DNA of 64,000 nucleotides from Ampelomyces quisqualis (lineage: Eukaryota > Ascomycota > Dothideomycetes > Pleosporales > Phaeosphaeriaceae): the NCBI GenBank assembly GCA_018398575.1, contig JAGTXZ010000010.1, forward strand, positions 1,550,001 through 1,614,000, given 5' to 3'. Positions 23,590-35,047 of this stretch are shown piece after piece. The translations under genes were made by a program, and so were the position numbers. Below the pieces are notes generated by a model, which worked only from the letters and a program-made list of their open reading frames with translations, was not told where the DNA came from and searched no databases. How positions within the stretch are numbered: the stretch's first letter is position 1; each line of letters opens with the position of its first letter.

Positions 23590-24297
23590 ATGCCTATTTC
23601 TGTCTCTTCTAAGGCTTATCTTCTAGCCTATTAGGTTGTTTACTTATAGGCTGCAAGGGCTTTTACCTATAGCTAGTTTAATATTAAGTTTAGATTCTAT
23701 TTAAATATTTCTAAGAAGTATACATACTGTACGCTCTTAAATAAAAAGTGTTGCCTAGTTCTTCTATATATAAGCTAGGAGTATAATAGCCTTTCTAAGG
23801 CCTTTAACTATAGGTTTACTGCTTTAGGTAGAGATAAGTCTAACAAGGTTATATTAGAGTAGAAGGTTACTATTAAGGACATAGTGTTTTAGTTAGCTGC
23901 TGTAGTGTAAGTAAGCACTACATAGGTAGCTAACCTAAATAATACTAACTTATTAGTTAGCGCTTATTACTAGAAGAAGAAGCTAGCTAAAAAGGTTAGA
24001 GAGATAGCTAAGAAGGTTAGAGCGCTTAGAAAAAGCACAGCTAGGTTAACTAGTATAGTTGCCTAGCTAGTAGATATTATAATAGTATTAAGAGCTAAAT
24101 AGTTAGTAAAGTAGAAGAAGGCGCAGAAGGCAGCGCAAGAGGCTAGTACTTGTAGTAAGCAGAGCTAGAATAGAAGATAACTAGGTAGTGCGTTAGTGTC
24201 TACACCTAAGGATTTAGATAATTAAAAACGTTTTACTAGTAGTAGTAATAGTCTGCTATTAGATCTAATAGAAGAGTAAGACTTTTATTATTAATAG
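23590..24297 (+). pseudogene. Antisense reading frame of gypsy X2 (MPIS... family), unknown function
   Basis: Starts at an intact ATG (MPISVSSKAYLLAY) and can be followed through about 20 RIP-type stops for about 230 codons. Key segments are FNIKFRFYLNISKKYTYC, LNKKCCLVLLYI, then FNYRFTALGRDKSNK, a basic helix KKLAKKVREIAKKVRALRK, QKAAQEASTCSK and SSSNSLLLDLIEE. The layout is an aromatic and Cys-containing N-terminus, a coiled-coil-like basic middle and an acidic-serine tail. It runs opposite to the gypsy polyprotein and lies between chromodomain and 3' LTR. The same frame is in X1 and a relative is in the A/B family. No known domain was recognised. A TATATATAAG box about 100 bases upstream would fit a separate promoter. 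Confidence 0.6.
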
Positions 24298-24339
24298 CTA
24301 TTACCTACTAGTGTAGTAGTTATAATATTAAGTTTAATT

Positions 24340-25384
24340 TTCCTAATATAATTATCTTATAATACTATAAGATCTTTAACTTCTTTTTTCTATACTATAA
24401 TCTACTTAGCTAACGCTTATAGAAGTCTTAGCTATTTTAGATAGCGTTTGTAAAACGCTTGCAATATATATAGAGCGCCTATAAAGTTTAAAGCATTATA
24501 CTAGGTAGAGTTAAGATTATAGCCTACCTATTTTACGTAATACTTTAGAATAGAGTAGTATAGCTTACTAGCTAGGATCTCTTCTACTTCCTACTCTTTA
24601 ACGCCTTAAATTAGGATGCTAGATAGGTTTAGGCTTAGCTAACTAGGCAGGGGGTTGTTAGAGTTCTTATAGAAGACGTCTAGAGTAAACACGTTATAGA
24701 TCTTAGAACCTTTAGGTAGCTTTAGTTAGAATAAATAGCTAACTTATTCTAGAACTTTAAAGAGGCCTTTCTATAATTTAGTAAGTTTGTAGCTTAGGTA
24801 GGTAATAAATAAGTTTTAGGTTAAGAAGTAAACCTTGTTACCTACTACCTAATTAACAGGTTAACAATTTTTGTTTACCTTAGTAGCTATCTGTTACTAC
24901 GCCTTCTTTATATTATCTTTAGCTGTGCGCTAGGCTTTATATATATAGGTAGCTAAGGTTAAGGTATTCTTAACGTCTATATCTTTATATTTTAAGAGAG
25001 ATAATACTTAATCCTAGCTCTATTATAGTTTAGATCTAAATAGGAGCTAGTATAGCGCTATACTAATTGCGAAGTGCAGTAGCGTAGCTTAGGCTTAATT
25101 AGGAATTGGTAACAGATAAAGAAAACCTTAGGATTAGAGCTGTCTTAGATAGAATCTTTAACAGGTAACGCAGTTTTGTATATAGCGTTTATATATAGCC
25201 TCTATACCTTTCTAATAATATTACTAAGCTAGAAGCTAATATGTTTTTATAGCACTTAGGTAGGTAGTAGATACCTAATTGTAAGCCTCTCTAATTAGTT
25301 AGGTGTATAAGAGGAAATCTTTAGGTATATAAAGGCGTAAGTAATAAAGTAGTAGTCCTTCTTAGATATAATATAGCTGTAGTA
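24340..25384 (-). pseudogene. Gypsy X2 integrase C-terminus and chromodomain, degraded
   Basis: Aligned codon for codon with X1 at 10,480-11,911. The integrase C-terminal LPKGSKIYNVFTLDV region lies at about 24,680-24,770 and the chromodomain EVEEILASKLYYSILKYYVK region at about 24,480-24,600. Stops again replace Trp and Gln. X2 lacks about 240 bases present in X1 near 11,240-11,640, so one copy has an internal indel. Confidence 0.82.
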
Positions 25385-26178
25385 GTGTAAGGCATTCTTT
25401 TTTAAAGAAGCAGGAATTTTCTGCTAGTAGAGCTTTAATTAGTTCTAAAGAGTTAATATTTAAGAGAGCACTAATAGAGCAAACTAAAATAGCTAATATA
25501 TTAATTTCTAGCTAATTACAAACATAGTTCTAAGCTAGTTTAGAGTTAACCTAGAGGTTTAGGCGTTTAGGTTCTAGAAGTATACAAGATCTGTTATCTT
25601 ATTAGGCAGCCTTAACCTTACTAACGTTCTATTCTCTTTAGCTTAGGATATTAGCTTGCTTGTTAAGCTTACTAGGCGTGTACTTAATACAGAAATTAAG
25701 GAGAGTAATAATCTCTGCCTATTATACTTAACGTGTATTAAGAACCTTAGTAGTTATAAAGTATTCTAAGAAGTAGTAATCTAAATATACCTAGATTTAG
25801 CTTTGTATAGAAGTAAGTTTAGCTCTTTACTTCTTAAACGCTTTTAGAATAGTAAAAAGTTCTTTGTTATATATTTTCTAATTAAGCTTAGCCCTAGATA
25901 GAGCGTAACTATAGAATACTATAGAATACTACTTATTATTAGAGTGCTTTTAAGAGAGTACTTCTACTATTACTCTATCTAACGCGTTAGTTTCTAATTT
26001 TGTATTATACTTAGGATAAAAATAAGGTAGTATAGGAATTGCTAGGAGTAAGGCTTTAATCTAATTAAAAGCCTATTAGTAGTCTATAGTCTATTCAAAT
26101 AGTATAGCAGGACTTTAAAGCTTTATAATTAGTTTAGCTACACAAGAGAAATCTTTAATAAATTGTTAATAGAAACTA
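25385..26178 (-). pseudogene. Gypsy X2 RNase H region, truncated
   Basis: Aligns with X1 at 17,757-18,557 and encodes the same RNase H and connection segment before the integrase. It ends abruptly at 26,178, so RT, protease and gag of this copy are missing. Confidence 0.82.
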
Positions 26179-26189
26179 CGTTAGGAAAA
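26179..26189 (+). repeat. Left terminal inverted repeat of the giant element
   Basis: CGTTAGGAAAA, followed by a second CGTTAG at 26,195. The same start, with one RIP-type change, is found in the 400-bp element (22,446-22,456 on the minus strand). Confidence 0.8.
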
Positions 26190-27299
26190 CACAACGTTAG
26201 CAACATCTGTAATATTAGTAACACTGTTAACACGACTGTACTGCTAGCTACCAGATAGTTCTTAACTGTGCTCTGCTGTGCTAAGCAATAATAGTAATGC
26301 CTAGTATACTATTATTAGCAGCCTAGCTTATAGAACTCTTTTATAAAATAGTTTGTAGTTCTTGTATTTAACATAGCTTTGCACTATCTACATAACTGTG
26401 TTGCTAGTTAGCAGCCTGTCCTTAACTATGCCTAACTATAGTTTAAGTCTAAGGTAATCTTTTTAATAGCGCTATTACTTAGTTTAGGTTTTGCTGTAAA
26501 TCTACACTATCCTTGTGCTTTAAATTAATTTTGCGTTACATTTATGTATATACTTCTTTTGTAATACTTTTTGTATTCTTATACTCTTAGAACTAGGCTA
26601 CGTATTTACTTAAGCGTTTTTTATCTTACAGCTTTGCATAGTAGTGTACTATACTCTGCAGTTCTACTGCTTAATTTACCTGATTTACACTAGCTCCTTA
26701 AGCTTTATAGAGATTTTCTTGTTATAATCTTACTTAATCTTTCTTTCTTTTGTTGTTACACCTTGCAGACTACTGCGCAACAATATCTTTACGTTCTGCT
26801 TTTTTAGAACTTTTATTTCTAGATTACTTTCTAGGTTGTATAGAATAATGCCCTTGTATACGTCTGCTAGCTAGCCTAGTTAATATACTCTAAACATAAA
26901 TTGGTCTTAGGTGCCCTGTTTGTCTTAAGGCTTTGTAATTATAACCTTATTTGCCTTAATTAGCGTAATAGCTTCTGTAAACGCTATTAATGCTACTAAA
27001 ATAAATATTAAGTCTAAGTCTTTCTATTTTGCTAATATAGCGTCTATTTTAAACTTTAGCATTCCTTCTCTTAGTAAAAGAACTATATCTTTACTAAATT
27101 TTTTTTAAAGCTCTATCTAGAGCACTAGTTGCACATATAGTTTATATAAGCTAATAAGGATTTTGGCCTAAACATTGTATAGTACTGTTTAATTATCTAC
27201 TAGGCCCTTCTAATTAGAATTAGGTCTAGTTTTAACATAGGTTCTCTTAGCTTCTAGCTTAATTGCCTTATACTTTGCACTATATATAAGTAGTAAGTT
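26190..27299. other. Left arm of the giant element, no gene assigned
   Basis: The first 250 bases hold the sub-terminal sequence shared with the 400-bp element (AACATCTGTAATATTAGTAAC and TAGTTCTTAACTGTGC). Beyond that the minus strand shows Lys/Gln-rich readings but nothing I recognise as a domain. It may be the C-terminal part of the gene upstream. Confidence 0.4.
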
Positions 27300-29650
27300 A
27301 AAGTTATTAGCAAATATTCCTTTATCTAGCTACTAGAAGTGCTATTAGATATGCGTTAATGTAAACTGCTTAGTTTTCTTACTTTCTTTGCTTTTGAATA
27401 GCGCAGCCTTAAGCTAGGCTAGTATTAGAAATATTATAATACTCTGTATCTTAGCGCAGTTAAATATATATACGCTCTTAGCTTCTACGCTGTTTAGCTC
27501 TTCTTATTATAGTACTATCTTATATCTTGTTATTGCGTTAGCTATAAGTAATTAGAAGTTATCTGTTTAGCATAGCTAGTAGAACGTTAGGAAGTTGCTC
27601 TTAATGCCTAAAATCTTCTAGCCTTATAGGTCTTGCGTAACTAGAGTTTAACGCAGTATAAACCTTGCTGTAATCTTCTCTCCTAACGCTATAAGCGCTA
27701 TGTACTTAGAAGAATTAAGTATGTTTTTAACTCCTTCTTATACCTTAGATAAGTAGGTGTTTTAGCCCTTTGCTATAACTAGGCCTAATATCTTTCTTAT
27801 CTCTCTTATATCTATAATTTTCTTAATGCTTGCGTATACAGGGTTAGTAGTAGTAAACAGTTTAGAACTGTCTATGTTATTCTTCTTGCCTGTAAGATAG
27901 TACTAGTTTAAGAAGTTTTTATTATCTTGCAGTCTACTAAGCGCTAGGAAGATAAAAATAAGTATCTTGTAGAGACCTTTCTCTATTAGTGTACCTAAGA
28001 GGGCCTAGGCCTTCTACTAATAACTATAGTTCTTAACTTAAATAGTCTTGTATAAGTTACCTATAATAGTATTCTTAGATTTGTAGTTATAGAACTTATT
28101 AAAGATAATACGTCTCTATATTACTACGTAGCTAGGAATATTAAAGGCGTCTGTTGCGCTTACTTTACTACCTCTTAATAATATTTTGCGTGTAGTTATA
28201 AGTCTTATAGTTTAGTATTTATTAAGCATACGTTTTACTAATATTATGTAGCTGTATATAATTATAAATTAGCTAGTAAATAGTGCTAGATAGTGCGCAG
28301 TTACACTTAGGTAGACTTTTAGCATATAGTGTTCTTAGATATACTATAGAACTATCTCTATATACTTCTTACTATCCTTTGTAAATTTGCGTAGTAGGAC
28401 GTTTTAGTTAAACACTACAAGGTGCTGTTTAACTTGCAGATTAATTCTTATCTCTATTTCTTTATCTACTATTAGTGTACCTATACTTTGTAGGGGGGTA
28501 TTATCTATAAAGTAGATATAGAGCGCAAGAGGGTCTTTTGGGTTGCACTATTTAGATTTGCAGAGGTCTATAGTAATAATTTTAGCCTTCTATACAGCTA
28601 GTGCACAGCCCTATCTGCTTACTATAGATACTACTAACTATAGCTCTTTTAGTATTAAAGGGTTTTTTTTGCATATATATAGGAATGTCTGTTAGTCTGT
28701 TATAGGGCACTGTTCTTAACTGTTGTCTTTAGCCCTATATTAACTAGTTTTATTCTTTAATTAGTTCTCTTATACTTTAGTCTAGTTCTTAAAGTACGTA
28801 TACTCTATAATTATTATAAGTACAGCTAATCTTGTTTTTCCTATACCTATTATATTCTTGAATATGCTGCTATTATCTAAAGATAGCTCTTTTTTATAAA
28901 GTATATAGGCCTCTATTAGTTAGTATACTGTAAATAGAACTGTTAGTTCCTATAATAAATATAGTATTATAGGCGCGTTATTCTTAAAGTCTTCTAGTAG
29001 AAATCTAAAGAAGTTGGCTGCTTCCTGCTATTTATCCTCTTAGTAGTGTTCTATTACTACTCTAATTTAAGCTTACAGTTTATCTACTATTCTATCTTAC
29101 GTATTAGTTACATAGATTATAGTTATAGGCTCTCTATAGTGCACTTACCTTGCGTTTAGTAGGGCTTAGAGCTGTAGCCTTTCTTCTAACGCAAGTTGTT
29201 TTACTAACTAGAGCTCTTTATTCTTATCTCTATTACCTTTATTATACTCTTCTTATTCTTCTTTACTACTAGAGTAAGTATCTTTCTCTAGTAACTTCTA
29301 TTGTTTTTCTGTAGTACTCTTACATTTCTGTTTAGGTGTAGTAATTAGTATAGATGTTGCGTTGTTTTATGTTTGCGCAGTATCTTTGTCTTTACTTTCC
29401 TTTACTTTCTTTATAGTGCTGTTGTTCTGCTCTTCTAGGCGCTTAATTTTAGTAGTTAAGGTCTTAATGCGTATGTCTAGGCTGTTATCCTTCTTCTTCT
29501 TACTTCTACTCTATCTATTAAAGCGTTTGCTACTATTTGCTTTAGGTCCTATTAATAGTTTACAGGCTAGGTCTGCTAGCGCTTTTATTATCTTTTGTTA
29601 TTTATAGTTATTGTCTTTAGTATTATTATTAAGCTCTAAGCAGAGGCGCC
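27300..29650 (-). pseudogene. Possible P-loop NTPase-like protein of the giant element
   Basis: On the minus strand a long frame, read through Gln/Trp-type stops, carries a Walker-A-like motif at about 28,823-28,846: SIFKNIIGIGKTRLAVLIII. Upstream (about 28,880-29,060) is a helical segment, EAANFFRFLLEDFKNNAP, and before that a Lys/Gln-rich low-complexity region. Downstream, a long stretch (about 27,950-28,620) reads IITIDLCKSKQCNPKDPLAL, NVLLRKFTKDSKKYIEIVLQ and VSATDAFNIPSYVV. I could not identify a Walker B or a known family. The P-loop context (GxGKTRLA after a helix) recalls fungal ATPase-type proteins of the STAND or Crinkler-like kind, but that is only a resemblance. Confidence 0.4.
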
Positions 29651-31059
29651 TTTGCCTCTTGTCTCTAGTAGTACCTACTAGGTTTATAATATTACTATTG
29701 CTGCCTAAAGTAAAGTGCACTATATTATATAGTTAGCTATTGTTATTTATATACTATTCTAGGTTGTATTACTACTAGGCTTAACTTTATCTTATACTAG
29801 AGTCTGGTATTTAATTGCAACGCCCTTAAGGCTTCTTATCTTAACGTATAAGTTAATAGTTATAGCTAGATTATTATTGTTAGTAATTAAGCGCAGCGCT
29901 AACGCGTTAAATATCTTTAAAGTCTTAACTATATACTAGTCTATAAATTTTGGTTGTAACAGGTGTTTAACAAGTGCACTGTATTTAAGATGTTATAGCT
30001 TTATCTTAAAGTTGCTGTCTTTAAGCTGCTGTTAACGTGCAGCTGTTATTAGCCTTAAAAGTAGAAAGGTCTAGGTAGTTTAATAATATACGCTGTCTAT
30101 AATATAGATATTAATGTTGTTAAGTAATAGTTTAGTTATTATTATAGTAAGGCCTATTAGCTAAGTTACTAAAGCAGTAGAAGAACTTAAGACTACTAAT
30201 GCTAACTACGTGTATTCTAGTTCTAAGTTTACAGGCGTTAGCTATCTTTCTGTGTGTTTAGCTTTAACTTTGTTGCTGTAGTCTTAAATTTCTAAGATTA
30301 TCTTTTTCTATATAGCGCCAGCTGTTGCCTTATAGAATTTCCTTAGTATACTACTATTAGTTAGTCTAGGGCATGCAGTATACTTAAGCTATTTATCTAT
30401 TATTAGGCTGCGCATTATCTTTAGGTAGTTAGCCTATAGGTATACCTGTTTAATCTTGTTATATGTGTTCTTATACTAGATAAAATCTGTTATCTCTTTA
30501 ACCTATATGCGCTAGTCTACTATATTAATATTATAGCCTATTCTTACAATTACTTGTAATACGTTATTAGTAGTTGTTGTCTTTACATTACTTATATACT
30601 ATTTATTTAATTAAGGTAGCTGCTACTTATACTTGTTATTGCAATTCTATAACGCGCGTATTATATAATATATTACGCGTAATAGTTAAGAATAGTACAG
30701 GTAGGTGTAAGGATAGTAGAATAGCTATAGCTTAGTTAGCGTATGTAGGTATGCTTATGTTATATGCTTACTTGTAATAGTGTTATAATATATAGCGTAG
30801 TGTAGTAAACGTAATATAGAAAATTACGTGTATTTATGTTATAGTACTATTGTTGTTATTATATAGTTATAGTGCGTTTGTAGTAGCAACGCAGTATTAT
30901 ATAGTTATAGTAGTAGGTTAAATTATAGGTGCAGGTAAAAGTAAGTAGGGTTTTATCCTAGCATTATATAGCCTCTTACCTAGCGCTAACACGTTGTGTT
31001 ATATCTTTAAGGTAAGTAAAGGTATATTCTAGGAGGGCGCCTCTTACTATGTGTTATTC
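29651..31059. other. Unassigned part of the giant element
   Basis: T-rich on the plus strand, suggesting that minus-strand coding may extend here, but no motif is readable. GC-containing words such as GCGCAGCGC and ACGCGCG survive, more than in the RIP-saturated flanks. Confidence 0.35.
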
Positions 31060-31410
31060 TTAGTGCAGCACTATATAGTACTATATAGTACTATGTAGTA
31101 CTAAGTAAAATTCTTACTTCTTAGTTTTTTATATTATAGTGTAGGCAACTTACCTCTTGTATATTATAGTAGTAGCACTCTCTTTAGTCTAGTAAGCAAA
31201 CTTAGCTAAACCTACTAGTACTATTATAGTAGACAGGTCTACTGTATAGTACTATAGGATACTATATAGCACTAAGTAAAATTCTTACCTTCTATGTTTT
31301 TGCATTATAATATAGGTAACTTACCTCTTGTATATTATGTTAGTAGCACTCTCTTTAGTCTAGCAGGTAAACTTAGCTAAACTTACTAGTACTATTACAG
31401 TAGATAGGTT
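31060..31410. repeat. Tandem duplication, 171-bp unit, two copies
   Basis: AAGTAAAATTCTTAC recurs at 31,103 and 31,274, 171 bases apart, followed each time by CTTACCTCTTGTATATTAT and AGTAGCACTCTCTTTAGTCT. A 10-bp sub-repeat (CTATATAGTA) lies at 31,071-31,100. Confidence 0.75.
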
Positions 31411-32199
31411 ACGTAATAAGGCTATATTAGAATATTTAAGTTATATACTAGCGTCTAGCAGTTTACGTAGAATTATAGGGAAGTTTTTTATGCGTCTATA
31501 GTTCTATTAGCAAAGGAAGCTGTCTGTTACCTTCTATTCTTTTGCACTATGTTATTCTATTATAATTCTATATTATCTATTAGTGTATCTAACGCTCTAG
31601 ACTGTGTGCTATTAGCGTAAATAGTAGTTAATAGATCTCTATAGTGCACGTAGCTTGCAGCTAGCAAGAAAGTGTATAGTAGCCTACTTCTATTATATAT
31701 TTTAACGTTAGTTTAAGATGTTTATGTTTTTAACTAGATAATTCTACTCTACGTTCTATAGATTTGTTTGTAAAGAGATTAGTTTCCTCTTTTTAACGCT
31801 AAGTTTGCTGTTAATATAGTAGTATTCTTTTGTTTAGGTATTTTCTCTTAGTATTAGTAACTAATATTGTAAAATGTATAGTACGCAGTATCTTACAAAG
31901 AATACTATTGTTATCTATTATCTTGTGTTCTTATATAATAGCCTTGTCTCTTATTAATATATCTTGTAGTGTAGTATCTCTGCTTAGTGCTAGTATACTA
32001 GAGTGCTTAACTTTCTACGCTGCTATCTTGCCTAGATATTACTGTGTATGCATAATTTCTTAATAACTCTGCTCTTTTAGTTGCATAGATTATGTACTAC
32101 TACTTTAGATTATTAATCTAGTCTTTAGCTTAATATAGTTAGTGCTAGGTAATTATTCTTTAATTTTAGTATTTACTAGGCTAATGTTGTCTAGTTATT

Positions 32200-34060
32200 T
32201 TGGTTAATACGCTAGCTAAAATACTAGAGATTATAGGCTCTATAAGATAATTTGTGTAATAGCTATTCTTGTTCTAGTTAAGTATAGTATTATTACGCTT
32301 TTCTAACTGTAACTACACTATAACATTACTCTTAGTTTTTATGCTTATAGACAGCCTAGCGTTGTCTTATTTTAGGTATATAGTATTCTTGTATTTGTAT
32401 TAGTGTAGTCTTACTACCTAGTTACGTATATCTTTTTAGCGTCTGTCTTACAGCTCTACAGCTATCTATTTTATAGTTGCCTGTTATAGTGCTCCTAGCT
32501 TATTAATATATTACCTATTATTTGTAGTAAACTCTTACTAACCTATATACACCTATAGTTAATCTATTATGTCTGTCGCTTTGCAGTATAATAGTCTAGA
32601 GAGCAATAGTACCTTATAGTTCTCTTCTATCTTATTTAAGCTATATATTGCAATAATATAGTCTAAGAAGTAGGCTAGATCTTTGTAGTTAGGATTGCGC
32701 TCTTTAGGTAACTTAATAAAGCTCCTAACGTCTATACTATTAATAACGCGCATGTCTTTAAGCTAGTTAACTAAATTGTTAAGCTTATAGTAGGTCTCTT
32801 AGAAGTTAGCTATATATAGCTGTAGGCTGTAGTACATGTTTAGATATATTAAGATCTGCTAGCTACTGTATATAGTCTTAGCTCTTATCTTGTTATACTA
32901 CGCGTAATATCTCTAGTAAATAGCGTAGATAATATTTATTATCTTAGTAGGATATTTACCTATTATGCTTTTCTCTACTATAAAGTGTAAGAAATAGGCG
33001 TAGACTTTAGCCTTCTATGCGTAGGTAATGCCTTAGTCTATTAGTTAGTATAATGTTGTGCTACCTGTAGGCAGAAATATAACTCTATTATATTAGTAAG
33101 TATTGTAACCTCTATTACTATAATAAGCCTGTAGTACATTAACACTATATATACTAAACGTTCTGTAGTAATTAGTAGCTTATCTAAAGCTTAGCTACTG
33201 CGTGTTTATAAGGCAGGAACCTGTTAATTAGTAATAATACTTGTCTGTTTATATAGTTATTAAACTATTTTAGCTATTCTAGTATAATATTAGTGTCTAT
33301 CTAGGTAGAATTATTATTCTAATAGATATAACTAAGACTGCAGATATTTAGGTTCTTCTTACTGTCTATACAAGTTGTATAGTTTAAGGATTCTATAAAC
33401 TATAGAGGCACTTAGTCTAAGCTATCTGCGTTTATACACAGCACACTAGTTATATACTCTTTATCTAGTCTAAGTCTAGCTTCTAGATTGTCTGCTAACG
33501 TATATTAGAGTAAGTATTTCTAGTATATGCTAGCCTTATCTATATTATATAAATTCTTAGGCGCGTATCTACTTACTATATCGCAAATCTCTTCTATTAT
33601 AAGCTTAGTGTCCTTAACTATTATACTGCTATAGTTACCTACTGTTTTTGCAAACTATTTATATAACTATACGCTGTATTGTTATTTATATATAGTAAGC
33701 TATCTGTTATTAAACTCTAGTATTTTATAGCTGTTGTATTTAGGCAGCTATTACTAAAGTTAATATATAGTTTCGCAAATTATATTATTAGTAATATTAA
33801 TGCAGGCTGCCTATAACTCTATATACTAGTTATTTAGAGCTGCCTTAAGGGTTTTCTATTGCAGACGCCTATTATGCGCGTAGTTATAGCTAGTGTATTT
33901 GGTTTTATTGCTGTCTAGGTGTTCTTGCGTTGTTAGAAGAATATTAGTTATATTATTTAGTTGCACATAGTAGCAAAAGGCTCTAGTAGCCTATATAGTA
34001 AGTTGTTATAGTGTAAAATATAGAAATAATGCCTTATATTTGCAAACCTTAATACGTTCT
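32200..34060 (-). pseudogene. Pogo/CENP-B-like DDE transposase inside the giant element, degraded
   Basis: A DDE_1-family protein (Tc1/mariner, pogo branch, related to CENP-B) on the minus strand. The N-terminal Tc5-type helix-turn-helix region reads NNRQLTIYKQQYSVQLYKQF (about 33,680-33,740). The catalytic core begins at about 33,550 with NLYNIDKASIY (first Asp, ancestral NxDE). It goes on with YITSVLCINADSLD, then VLLLINRFLPYKHAVA near 33,210 (second Asp changed to Asn) and NRVIFLPTGSTTLY..LID.GIT near 33,060-33,100, the typical LPxxSTxxxQPLDQG signature with Gln and Trp codons now stops. A C-terminal region ending about 32,560 stays open for 64 codons. It could be a nested pogo element or an integral gene of the giant element. 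Its own terminal repeats were not found. Confidence 0.82.
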
Positions 34061-34362
34061 GCAATAGTCTAGGCATAACTATATTACTAGTTAGGCGTTA
34101 GACCTTAACCTATCTATAAACTAGATAATATAGGCTTAATGTTATAGTAGTAGAATAACTGTAGAAACTAGATATATTTATAATAAGCAATCTACTATCT
34201 AATATAGTAAAGACAATATACTTGCGCATGCTAATACTCTAGTAGCTACTTATAGTATTTAATATAAAACAAAATCTAAACTTAGCTTTAAACTTATACT
34301 AGTATTATTGTAGCACTAATTAGTTGCTCTAAATGCTTATTGTAGTAGATAGCTTGCAATTA

Positions 34363-35047
34363 ACGCTAATAGTACTCTTTAGTAGATAATAGTTATAGAT
34401 AGTGCAACGTAACTATAGCTACTAGTTGTTAAAAGAGCCTACTATAGTAGTAGGTTGCGTATAGCACTAGTAGTATTCTCTAGTAGATAATAGTTGCTAA
34501 TAGTGCAACGCGACTGTAGCTGCTAGTAGTTAGAAGAGCCTGCTGCAGTAGTAGGTAGCGTGCAGCACTAGTAGTATTTTCTAGTAAACAATAGTTACTA
34601 ATAGTGCAATATAACTATAGCTACTAGTTATTAAAAGAGCCTGCTGCAGTAGTAGGTAGTGTGCAGCACTAGCAGTATTCTCTAGTAGATAATAGTTGCT
34701 AACAGTGCAACATAACTATAGCTACTAGTTATTAGAAGAGCCTGCTGCAGTAGTAGGTAGCGTACAGTACTAGTAGTATTCTCTAGTAGATAATAGTTGC
34801 TAATAGTGCAACGCAACTATAGCTGCTAGTTATTAAAAGAGCCTACTGTAGTAGTAGGTAGCGTGCAGCACTAGTAGTATTTTCTAGTAGATAATAGTTG
34901 CTAACAGTACAACGCAACTGTAGCTACTAGTTGTTAGAAGAGCCTACTATAGTAGTAGGTAGCGTGCGGCACTAGTAGTATTCTCTAGTAGATAATAGTT
35001 ACTAATAGTGCAACGCAACTATAGCTGCTAGTTGTTAAAAGAGCCTA
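34363..35047. repeat. Tandem array of exactly 101-bp units, about 6.8 copies
   Basis: The word GCACTAGTAGTATT (or one-base variants) recurs at 34,464, 34,565, 34,666, 34,767, 34,868 and 34,969, each 101 bases apart, with a more divergent first unit from 34,363. Each unit contains the near-palindrome CCTGCTGCAGTAGTAGG and a GTGCAACGCAACTATAGC block. Differences between units are mostly C/T or G/A. Confidence 0.93.

Larger units (their letters stand above)
22968..26178 (-). mobile_element. Gypsy/chromovirus element X2, truncated by the giant element
   Basis: Second copy of the X family: LTR at 22,968-23,267 (3' LTR in the element's minus-strand sense), antisense frame, chromodomain, integrase and the end of RNase H, aligned with X1. 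It stops at 26,178 inside RNase H, at the same codon region as X1 position about 18,557, where the terminal repeat of the giant element begins. At about 25,370-25,390 it shows the site that is occupied by hAT-1 in X1. Confidence 0.85.

Noticed and set aside
29362..29607. Plus-strand 81-codon Leu/Ser/Phe-rich frame
   Set aside because: Lies opposite the low-complexity Lys/Gln part of the possible P-loop gene, which reads on the minus strand; no start context or homologue.
31830..32063. Plus-strand 77-codon hydrophobic frame
   Set aside because: Opposite to minus-strand sequence of the pogo-like gene region; no family similarity, and the hydrophobic content fits an antisense reading.
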